The notes under the pieces were generated by a model, which ran no database searches, was not told the origin of the DNA, and saw nothing but the letters and a program-made list of their open reading frames with translations. A stretch of DNA of 64,000 nt from Arcuatula senhousia. Lineage: Eukaryota; Mollusca; Bivalvia; Mytilida; Mytilidae. Every line of letters begins with the position of its first letter. Position 1 is the stretch's first letter. A program made the position numbers and the translations under genes. Location: positions 56,802,203-56,866,202 of the forward strand of contig OZ020313.1 in assembly GCA_963971305.1 (NCBI GenBank), in the 5' to 3' direction. Shown in pieces: positions 54,794 through 64,000 of this stretch.

Positions 54794-55129
54794 TTTAACT
54801 TTTCACATCTACTCTTTAAGCTGAGTGGTCATTGAGATATCCATTTTGATTTTATCATGTCTAGTATTAATTAATCCAAGGGACTTACACAAGTTTCTGA
54901 CTAAATTTTATAATAAATAAATAAACACAATTAATTAAATGCTGACTTTTACGTATTTGACACTCTTTATTTCAAAACCAGGAAATATCCATAGTCTTTA
55001 ATGACCAAGTGTACAAGTTAAAACAAATTTCATTAAAAGTTTGTACATGTTGCAACATGTACAGCAAAAGGTGTACATATTGCAACTTGTACAATTGCAA
55101 CTCATTTAATATGCAAGAGCTTGTACTAA

Positions 55130-56215
55130 TTTTTCAGATTTTTAAACCCGACACCGTTTTCTCCGTGGCCAGCTTTTAGACCAAGGTTATAAAAATAAAC
55201 CGTCTCATACGGCCTCTTATTAAGTTTTTCTTTCAATATCAGCCACTGGAAGCAAAATTCAAAATTATGTCAGTTAAAAATGATTCGTGATTGTTTCAAT
55301 TCGTTTGTGACAGTTTGTTGTACTGAGATGATCACCTCTTTGTGTCTCATAGCAATGTTGTGTTGTGTTACCAGAACCTTTGGTAGCAATGGAAGAATTA
55401 TGGCGTCGTAAAACCTGGTTCAACCCACCATTTCTTTTGAAATGCCAGTACCAAGTCAAGACCATTGCGATCTTTAATTTCTCTGGTATGTATTGGCCTT
55501 GTTGTTTTCTGTTCTACTTGGTATGAGATTGATCATCCCAGATCGGTAGTTTTGTTGTTTCCTTTATTTTTCTTCAAAGAAACGGTGTAGTGACTTTTGA
55601 TTATTATTGAAGTGATGACTTCAACTTTCCAATTGATAACTTTCCCTTCTTGTGTAGCAACATTCCGTCCGCTCCAGCTTATGGAGTTTACATACAATGT
55701 ATCACACTTGAATCGTTACTCCAGAGCCTGCGGGAATAACATTCATTTCCTTGGCAGAGCGCCACGTTTGACACAAAAATTATTAACACAAGGTTATGTT
55801 GCTACTCTGTTGCTGTCGTCACTCAAGAAATTTTACGGTAGATAACAAGCACTCATAGACAATTATGGGATTTCTATCTCTCAGATGAGTCCAGATGTTG
55901 ATTTGTTATAGAGTTTTGTTTTGTCTTTTGTACCGGATTTTTCACGCTGAATTGGAAATTGGTAGTGAGACGGATGTGCTATAGCAGGCAGGAACCGCTT
56001 ACTCTTCCGGAGTGCCTGAGTTCACTCTCATAACGACAAACGTTCGCGGTGTTAATTGATATTCAGTAGTTTTTTTCTGTTTCCGTTTTCTATATGTTGT
56101 CTATTTTTTTTGTCCTTCTTTGTGTTTACTGGTTTTGTCTCTGCCCTTTCGGGCTTTGACATTCGAATGCCCAATTGGTTCCTCTGCTTCTTTCAAAGCG
56201 GTAGATGTTAATATG
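55130..56215 (+). pseudogene. Decayed RT tails and 3'UTRs (paralogue of 22,800-23,800)
   Basis: 55,140-55,260 encodes an RT C-terminal remnant (HRFLRDRLL-like, with changes and stops). 55,410-55,570 is its aacctggttcaacccacc 3'UTR. 55,590-55,850 has LNRYSRACGNNIHFLGRAPR then LTQKLLTQGYVATLLLSSLK, KFYGR. 55,970-56,215 is the cttactcttccggagtgcct 3'UTR. None is intact. Confidence 0.7.
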
Positions 56216-56903
56216 CTTGGGAAATTATACATGAAGGTTTAAACAAATAAACTTTTATATTTATATAGTATTGATTTTTTCCAGTTATCTGTTTCAATGT
56301 ACATGTAGGAAAAAAAATTGCACATTTTATATTTCTTTTCTTTTTTTCCACCCAAAATTTTAAATCTTTTATTCACTTTTGTTTAAAATATCACTCATCT
56401 AGTATGCATAAAAATACACTAGTTTTCAAAAATAAACATGAACGTGATGTTACAAAAAGTTAATTCCGCCCGTTTTCTTTTTTTGTTTTTGTTTTGTTTT
56501 TGTTTTTTGTTTCTTGTTGTTTTTGTTTTGTTTATTTGCCTATTTGCACATTTTTCCAGCTTTTTCAGAATTCCTTTAAAAGCAGATTTACTACATTCAT
56601 AACAAATAAGGTTATAAACCTCATTAGTTAAATGAAATATTAAGCAGCTTTTTTTCAGAAAGCAAATTAAAAGCCTAGATAATAATTTTTCCATGTTTCA
56701 TAAAATTGCCCTTTAATCCATGCATTCATTTATCCATTTGTAATTTGCGAAATAGAATCCTTTTTTATCTTTGTTCTTTGTACTAACTTCTTATTTAAAA
56801 CCATATACGGTAATACTAACGATTCAAAAACTTCAAACAATCCAAAGTATATTGAAACAGAATAGAAATAGAAATGCTTCATTACCAATCATGGGACCTT
56901 GTA

Positions 56904-57268
56904 CACAGGGAAATATTGTTCACGTGAAATTCACGTGAACAAAAATTTTAACGTGAATTTCATGTGAAAGGAGCCAATTAACGTGAATTTCACGTGAAAA
57001 AGGGTTAACGTGAATTTCACATGAATTCATATGAAATTTTTCACGTGAATTTCACGTGAAAAATTTGTTAAATTATATTTTTTCCCTCTAAATATGAATA
57101 GAATTGCATAAAAATTATAAAACATTAAAATGTCCAAAAATAATTTCACGTGAAATTCACGTGAAATTCACGTTAATTGGCTCTTTTAACGTGAAATTTA
57201 CGTTAATTTTTTCATGTGAATTTCACGTTAAATTCACGTGAATTTCACGTGAACAAAATTTGCCTGTG
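56904..57268. mobile_element. Inverted-repeat element built from ttcacgtgaa palindromes
   Basis: 365 bp between TA dinucleotides. The ends are cacaggg and its inverse cctgtg. Both arms (~56,904-57,062 and ~57,145-57,268) consist of many copies of ttcacgtgaa or close variants (cacgtg cores), leaving a plain AT-rich spacer of about 80 bp. There is no ORF. It could be a MITE; block 1 does not preserve a clear empty site. Confidence 0.65.
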
Positions 57269-57542
57269 TAGTCAAATGTACAATGACATAGTAGAATGAT
57301 TTTAAAATATTTAAGCAATGTGAATTATTTTGAATATAAAATAATATGTAACACCAAGCATGTACAGAATTTTGTAACAAAAATAGAAAAATAAACAATA
57401 CAGGAAAAAGCAATATGTTACACTTGAAGAATGTGTATGTTTGTGTGTAAGATCTTTTCCCGTGGATCAAGCATAAAAAACAAAGCATCAGAGAAAAACA
57501 AACAATAATTGTCAATAATCAATTACAAAAGAGTAATACACT

Positions 57543-59234
57543 TCAATTCACTTTGTAAAGAAATAACTTCTTCATCCAGTTTGTCACAAGAATCCGGTTA
57601 GTATTCCTATCATAGTCTATTGCACATGGATAACTCAATCCATTTTCTCTAGTCAACAGTACGCAGTGACGATCACCGTCTGGCAATATAACGATAAGGT
57701 TGTTAGAGTCACATCCTACAACATACACGTACCCATTGGTATCAATGGAAATTCCTTGAGGACCACGCAAGACCTTCTCATCCTTAAACTCCCACTTTGT
57801 TGTGCCGTCAATACTACAACAGGTCACCGTATGTACACCACTGTTAGTATAGTAAAGTTTATCTTGATATGTTGTGATGTAGGAGTACCATGACATGTCA
57901 GGTATCTTCTTGATCGTCGTTATCTTCCCACTGTCTATATTCGTTTTGCATATCCCGACACGCTGGGCACAGTAGATAAGGTCTCCGTCCTTGTATGTAA
58001 TGCCGTAGTTCACGGTGTTGGTCGGAATAGATCGGGTGATCTTTCTGCTGTCTATGTTGACTATATTTATAAACCTTTTTTTGTCGGCTCCCGTTGTTAC
58101 TGCCAAGGTGTTGGTGGACGGTATGTGTGTTATATCGATGACACCATAAGGTTTAGCATTAATCTGACAGTGTACAGTACCGTCCTCTGCCACCACTATA
58201 ATACATTGATCTCCATTACTTGTAACGGCGAATTTACCATCAGGAAGGAAACAGCATCCAAACAAGTCTTTTTTCCTTACATCAATGGATCTGATGAGAT
58301 CAAGCCTTATACTGTCAATTGACCTAATTATGGGTACATGTAACTGTGCCTGTTTATCTTTTCTTTTCTTGAGAACAACACCGCATGGATTAGATTTCGT
58401 GAATACGCGTCCGAACGTTGGTAAACTGTTTTCTATATTGTGTAAAGTTTTGTCGAGTTCAAGAGAGAGGGATATATGGTTCAGATCCTCACTTGAACTA
58501 AGACTTTGAAGATATTCATCATCGGACGACGTAAGCTTCTCTGTTCTCTTCATTGATAGGAAGATTTGTATGTCGGACGCGTGATCCTTCAGGGCTGATA
58601 AACTACTCCTCATCTCTTTAATTTCCTGTTCTTTCTTTTCTAATGATGCAACCAGTGTTTGGATTTTGGAAGTGTGCAATTCTTCTAACTTCTTCAGTTC
58701 GTTAAGCATTTGAGTTTCCAGTTTGTCGAGGTGTTCGTTCATTTTTCGTCTCTTTTCACGAATTATAGCTTTAATCTTGATCGTCTCTTGTTTTATTGAT
58801 GATAGGTTTTGTCGTCGATCTTTAATGATCAGTGCGACGTTTTCTTTGTTTTCCCCGAGCTTCGCCTCGCATTCTGCCCAAGCATTGGAATTCTTCACTC
58901 CACCGACTACGTCATCAATAGATAACATGTCTTTACATTCCTTATGTTTTCCAAAAGTACACGTTAGACAACAGGCACATTCGTGTTTCGCACAGTAGGT
59001 TTGGTATTTTTTGTTGTGTTCCGGACAGGTATTAGATATTTTCAGTACGTCGGTAGGAAGTTGTTTGTATACTTCAATAGGTGTCATCTGGTGCTCGTTC
59101 GATCCTTTAGAGGCTGAATGTCTCGTCTGACAGTCGATGCATAACGCCTCGTCACAATTCACACACCAAACCGTGGACGGCACCGACTGTCCGAAAGTCT
59201 CACACACACCACAGAGAGACCAGTTACTCGCCAT
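57543..59234 (-). CDS. RING-less TRIM-like protein: two B-boxes, coiled coil, beta-propeller (copy 2)
   Basis: 563 residues from the ATG at 59,232-59,234. Zinc ligands of both B-boxes are the same as in copy 1, with a coiled coil at ~125-235 and a C-terminal propeller (ISIDTNGYVYVVG, VTNWMKKLFLYKV). By eye roughly 85-90% of residues match copy 1. There is one single-residue deletion (VTSNGDQC versus VTSNDADKC) and most changes are conservative. The frame can be read 22 codons further upstream into a hydrophobic stretch, but that starts at TTG and runs through a polypyrimidine tract and acceptor-like ttgttttcag. The ATG following the acceptor is therefore chosen, matching copy 1. No RING; probably a scaffold or innate-immunity-type protein (family inference). 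Confidence 0.92.
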   Translation of the reverse strand: MASNWSLCGVCETFGQSVPSTVWCVNCDEALCIDCQTRHSASKGSNEHQMTPIEVYKQLPTDVLKISNTCPEHNKKYQTYCAKHECACCLTCTFGKHKECKDMLSIDDVVGGVKNSNAWAECEAKLGENKENVALIIKDRRQNLSSIKQETIKIKAIIREKRRKMNEHLDKLETQMLNELKKLEELHTSKIQTLVASLEKKEQEIKEMRSSLSALKDHASDIQIFLSMKRTEKLTSSDDEYLQSLSSSEDLNHISLSLELDKTLHNIENSLPTFGRVFTKSNPCGVVLKKRKDKQAQLHVPIIRSIDSIRLDLIRSIDVRKKDLFGCCFLPDGKFAVTSNGDQCIIVVAEDGTVHCQINAKPYGVIDITHIPSTNTLAVTTGADKKRFINIVNIDSRKITRSIPTNTVNYGITYKDGDLIYCAQRVGICKTNIDSGKITTIKKIPDMSWYSYITTYQDKLYYTNSGVHTVTCCSIDGTTKWEFKDEKVLRGPQGISIDTNGYVYVVGCDSNNLIVILPDGDRHCVLLTRENGLSYPCAIDYDRNTNRILVTNWMKKLFLYKVN

Positions 59235-60556
59235 CGTATTAATCTGAAAACAAAGTGAAGCGTGAATTACAAAAAAAAACAAAAAACAAATAGCGTTCAA
59301 AATACAAATGACAACAAAGTTCCAGACAATAAATTTAGGGTGGTGTTAGTTCATTCACGTCTGTCCGTACGAAAGTTTGTAAACGTTAACAATTTAAATC
59401 ATAATTATTATTTGTCATTGCCTTCAAAGGTCCTTGGTTGGCTAAAATGAAATAAATGTATCTCAGTCTAAATCTTCTTCTTCTTTAATTTGTTTGATCA
59501 TATCCGTGTTTTAAACTTGTTAGGCGAACGGTCATTATTTGTTGGGGGTCATTTTGTTCAATTTGATGGCAAAACAAAATTCCAACTAGATTTTAAATTT
59601 GAACATGACTTTGTGATGAATATTCCAGATAGAAAACAATTTGGCGGAAATATTGTCTGGAATGTAACACTGTACAATTCAACTGAAGTTCAAATGATCA
59701 TGTTAAAATATCAAAGTAATTCAGAACTTAAGTAAATCAAAATTATGTTATTTTGAACAGTTTGATATTTTTGCAATCAAAAGTTGCTGTTCCCCTTCAT
59801 CTGCTACCACATTTATGCATTTAATAAGATTCTTTGGTCACAATGTAGGTGGACTGACACTTATACATCTACCTCTGCAGGATACAAAAAGAAAGTGAAC
59901 ACTGTCTTTATAGACCATTATGTTTTGGAACTAAAGGGGCAGGGGCGTCGGCAGTAGGAAATGAAGTTTGAACTAATATAAGAATAAACGCAGTATAGCT
60001 AGCATAGCTTATATACAGACCTAAGTCTTAAAATATAACATAACATATTGGTAAACTATACTTATACCAATCTTAGAATATGTATGTGGAGATGAGAAGT
60101 AAGTTCATGTCTTAAAGGTATTCAACAAAAACTCAGAGCCCAATGAAGTTCTTTTGCTGGCTTTGGATCATCAGTAACCCAGATAAAAACTTAGTAACCA
60201 TATCATCATTAAAGACTCACTGCTCGTATCTCTACCTGGTACTAGATGTCTTAGCCCCCCCTTTTCCGTGGTCATGAGCTACTGCGATTTGGTATTAAAT
60301 GCTGCCTCATGCGGTATATGGGTCATTCTAAAAAATGTCCATATTTCAAGGTAGATCAACTTTAATATAGAATTGCTCACAGAAAGTTTGTAATTTATTT
60401 TTTGGTATCATCTATCATTTCAGCAACCAAAACAACGAAAAAGCAATAAAAGAACTAATCGAATATATTTTGAATTTTTTGGAGTCACTGTCCTTTAAGA
60501 TTAATTTATCTGTTCTTAGTGTTACCACACAAAAACGTTGTTACACAAGAAAACTA

Positions 60557-61094
60557 CAGATGGGTGCACATATAACCTGTACGGTAAGTTAACTTGAGAA
60601 GTAGACATCAAGTTAACTTCAAGTTCACTCGCGACTGGTCATGCGACTGCTTTGAGCAGACGCGCGACTGGTTCCAAGTTAACTTGAGAAGTAGTTATAA
60701 TTCCATGTCTGCTTTTAAAAGTAGTCACATGATTATGACAGGTCTGGTCAAGTTAACTTCGTGAAATGTCTGTTTTAAAAACTGAATTCAAAAGGAGAAA
60801 AAATTATGTTCTTATGCCTAAACTGTATTTGAAACTCATTGTTTTATGTTAAAGACAGGTTTTTTTTATTAAATCAAACCCTTGCATAAATAAACATGTC
60901 TGGTAAGAGCAGACTTGTCTTTGCGACTGGTTATGATCAGTCATAAAAAAGCTGTCACAAGTCTGCTTTGACCAGTCATGAGTTAACGCAAGTTAACTTG
61001 AATGTCTGCTATAGCAGACATGAGCAGACGTGGAAAGCAGTCACAAAGTTAACTTTATGTTAACTTCCGTACAGGTTATGTGTGCACCTATCTG
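60557..61094. mobile_element. 538-bp TA-flanked MITE (block 2 only)
   Basis: TA flanks it at 60,555-60,556 and 61,095-61,096. The ends cagatgggtgcacatataac and its near inverse (gttatgtgtgcacctatctg) form a TIR of about 40 bases. The interior has repeated aagttaactt, gcagac and gactggt words in both orientations. Block 1 shows the same-length empty site at about 29,018-29,031. No ORF. Tc1/mariner-type targeting is likely. Confidence 0.8.
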
Positions 61095-63065
61095 TAATAT
61101 CGTTTATTTTGAAATTCATGCATAGCTTTCTGCGTAGGGATAGAATTACTACTTTGCTATTTACAGAAATAAAGGTTTGCTCAACATTTATTTTAAGAGC
61201 ATCATAAGACAATTATAATAATTTAAAACAATTTAGAAAACAGTTCAAAACTAACTAACATAATTATCAAATGCAATATATATTAGTATGAAATTTCACT
61301 TCTTCATTGACATTGTGATGAACAGTATGGTCAACGAGTAACAGTGGCAAAATATCTTTGTTCAGAGTAGTATGTGCTGGCAACAATTGGGCAAATTAAA
61401 CTCGTAACATCAGGGACATTGCGTAACATCACGGACATACAAGAGTCATAAATAAAGACTTCTTGACAATAAATGTTTACCTTAATACAAATAATAACAT
61501 GTTTTGGGGCATTATCGAATAAATTCAGTATATGGACTATCTTAAGCATTAAAATATCGAATTTCTTGACTGGTTAAACTTTATGGAATGTCCTCTATAT
61601 TACCGGTAATTTGTCTTTGATGTTACCACTATTATAGCAACAAATACAAGATTTTTATTTATTTGCAAAGAAGTGACATAATTTTGCTTCGAAATTTTTA
61701 GTTGTGTATTAATTTATTTGTGCAATTTGCTAACTAATTGAATGAAACCAGATGATTTGTTGTACCTTCAAAAACATGTCCTTTATCTTACCAATAATGT
61801 CTCAGTTGTCACTGACAAAATGTCCTCCTGTTAAATCAGTACTTTTAAATCAGTACTTTTAAATTAGTAACAAAATAGAATGAAGACAGTTTAAAGACTC
61901 TTGATCAACTGATAATGTGTCTGTCCTGTTACACATTTGTACAGCAACATCAGGGACAGTAACAACAGGGAATTACGCCAATATTTTTTTGCTAAAATTA
62001 TCAAATGATCGTGTCTGCATCATTCCTTTGGGTCTTAGATATGTTTGGTCAAGATGTCAAATTTCCTGAAAACAACTACAACCAGCGGTAACATTATGGA
62101 CAAGGAAAACAATTACGCCTCCAATTAAACTTACATAGACGATCTTCCAAATATTCTTTACCTTGTAATGACAATATGTAATTTTTTCAAAATAACTGTA
62201 ACTTACATAAATGGATGTGTTTGGATGTTTCTATGTACTTACTTGTTGCCTGATAAGGATATTTCTAAAATTTATCTTTAAATTAATCTACCAGCAACAG
62301 CAGAGACATTTTCAGAGGGGACATTTTTTGATTAGCTAGAAAAAAATATTTCCACAATATTCATAAATTAGACAGAAAGATGACCAAAGCAAAACCTATC
62401 ATGATATCCATAGTCTACTAGCACAATATCCTATTTTGTATGGACTCATAACATAAAAAAACTTACAGGACAGGCTTTTTAATTTTTAAAATAGCATTGT
62501 CATGCCATTTTTAAAGATAGTGTATATATTTTTATGTCAGTAGTGCATCTTTGTACTCAAGACAAAAGATAGTGTTAAAACTCGTTTATACGTGGAAATA
62601 TTTTGACTGCCGCGTAATATGGACATTTTATTAAGAATGAGCCATATAAGTTCTTAAAATGATATATTTTTTTAATTACTGAGTCTGTCACTAAGGGAAT
62701 GAGATCAATAATTTACATTTATATTTTTTTCGTGCACCGGGATTCCCCATTAATCGAAAGTACAATATGAATTTTAATTTGTGTCTAATTTGATTGCTCA
62801 AGAAATACAAGGTTACAAACATGACCATATTTATAATGACGATACGAAATTTTACTCACTTTTATGCTAAGGCTAAAGCAAAATATTTGTTTTGTATCAT
62901 TTTCATGACAGGGCTTGCATGGATACACTCACAAGTGGGTACATTTCCTTGTAAATAACTGGCTTATCTATCACGTGGTATTGGTATATTTAGACATTTA
63001 CTTCAAACATGCGGGAAAATTTTAAATAAAAAAACCTACATTAAATATTGATCCTGAAAGGTTCT

Positions 63066-64000
63066 GCAGAGGAGTAAATGAATACAAGACGTGTACATAG
63101 TTTTAAACTGTAAAAAGGGAAAGTTTTAATGACCTTGTGTGGAAGCCACACCACATCTTATCATGTGAGTTGATGCTGTAAGACGGCCCTTCACAGTATA
63201 GCAGTAAGTGTAAATGGAGCCAAAAAGCCCGCCTACACTTGATGACGTAAGCTCTCGACAAGGTTCATGTTTAGTTGGTTTTTGGTAAGGCATTTAAATA
63301 GGATATGTTTTGTCTGGTAAAGAAAAATGTAAACAAGCTTGGACTGTTTTATATCGGGTTTTCTAATTATATGATTTAGACGATCGTATCGAAAAACAAA
63401 CATTCTACATAAACTCACCTTACTAGGGGATGGGGATCTCGCAAAAAAAAAAATGATGACAGAATATCATGGATATAAAATGTTCCCTTTACAAGATAAG
63501 CTTTTTTAAAAAGCTGAGGTCATTCGTTTGGTGTTCTTAAAGAATAAGAATTATTTAATAAGACAAAAAAGTGTATAATAAATGGTATTTTATAACGTTT
63601 CAAAGAAATCAAATAATTAAGAAATATCGTAAGGAATAGAATTATTAAACTCAACAAACTTAAGGAAAAAGAGAAATTAAAACTTTTTTTCATCAACTCT
63701 ATCAATTCGTCATACAAATGGGTCAATCTGAAACGTTTTAGTGGATAAACAGAAAAGACTCGAACTTTTTAACCACCCTACCTAATGTTTAACAATTCTC
63801 ATGTACAGTTTCTGGAAAAAAAACTTGATGGAAATTCATAATGACGTACATGTACAGGCGGACAAAAGTAAAACTTGTGGTCGTAGGGGCACAATAGAAA
63901 AGTGCACATAACACAAGTGCAATTACAAAAAACAACTTAACTGCAACAACAACATTAACTATACAGTCCAAATATAGGAAAGTTTAAGTGTTCCGGCGGA
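63066..64000. other. No gene recognised
   Basis: Unique AT-rich sequence beyond the duplicated block. A donor-like ctagtaag/gtgagt occurs on the minus strand near 63,415-63,425. It could mark an upstream exon of the host gene or another transcript, but no coding support was found. Confidence 0.3.

Larger units (their letters stand above)
54795..63065. repeat. Segmental duplication block 2 (pairs with 22,260-31,330)
   Basis: Collinear with block 1 from agctgagtggtcattgagat to the gcgggaaaattttaaat region near 63,010. It lacks the 27,737-28,769 and 30,572-30,831 insertions and has its own at 56,904-57,268 and 60,557-61,094. 61,100-63,065 contains no supportable gene. Confidence 0.85.

Noticed and set aside
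57234..57515. 93-codon hydrophobic minus-strand ORF
   Set aside because: It overlaps the cacgtg inverted-repeat element and AT-rich spacer. The low-complexity F/L/I content is what AT-rich DNA yields by chance.
59235..59300. Hydrophobic, signal-peptide-like N-terminal extension of TRIM-like copy 2
   Set aside because: It begins at TTG and crosses a polypyrimidine tract and acceptor-like cag. Copy 1 has no equivalent and the conserved ATG follows the acceptor.

Overview
The window looks like nuclear DNA of a marine bivalve, most likely a mussel (Mytilus-like). The basis is the strongly AT-rich sequence, introns with GT/AG borders, a BEL/Pao LTR retrotransposon, CR1-like LINE tails, RING-less B-box/TRIM-like single-exon genes (a family known to be expanded in bivalves), and several dispersed repeats I recognise from mollusc genomes. 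No database was searched, so the species is an inference. Nothing prokaryotic was seen: no operons, CRISPR, tRNA or rRNA.

Layout. The window reads as two diverged copies of a ~32 kb segment. Segment A (1-7,330) matches segment B (31,455-35,010), and block 1 (~22,260-31,330) matches block 2 (~54,795-63,065), all in the same orientation and order. Each block carries one intact minus-strand B-box/coiled-coil/beta-propeller gene (24,929-26,623 and 57,543-59,234). The paralogous copies act as natural empty/filled-site controls. They date or delimit a 5'-truncated LINE (1,127-3,680), a CR1-like fragment (32,438-33,205), a Harbinger-like MITE (30,572-30,831), two TA-flanked elements (27,737-28,769 and 60,557-61,094) and foldback elements.

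Between A and block 1 lies a 7.5 kb array of about 19 nearly identical 395-bp units (9,469-16,940). Every unit contains, on the plus strand, a complete minimal type I hammerhead ribozyme core, so the array resembles a metazoan retrozyme-type satellite. It sits inside an older, diverged ~145-bp tandem repeat.

Between B and block 2 lies the 3' half of an unidentified host gene on the minus strand. Its four exons (52,275 down to 38,209) join with consistent phases and intact splice sites. Its introns are filled with transposons. The largest is a complete, apparently very young BEL/Pao retrotransposon (42,498-52,050) with two 936-bp LTRs that look identical, 5-bp target duplications, and a 2,117-residue gag-protease-RT-RNaseH-integrase polyprotein. 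Upstream of gag it has an extra 233-residue ORF with the motif layout of an SGNH/GDSL hydrolase. It lies only 26 bp inside the intron from a splice donor.

Most of the rest is decayed retroelement tails (many copies of one reverse-transcriptase C-terminus plus 3'UTR, in both orientations), MITEs, foldback palindromes and minisatellites. The two strongest leads are the hammerhead satellite array and the SGNH-like ORF of the BEL element.
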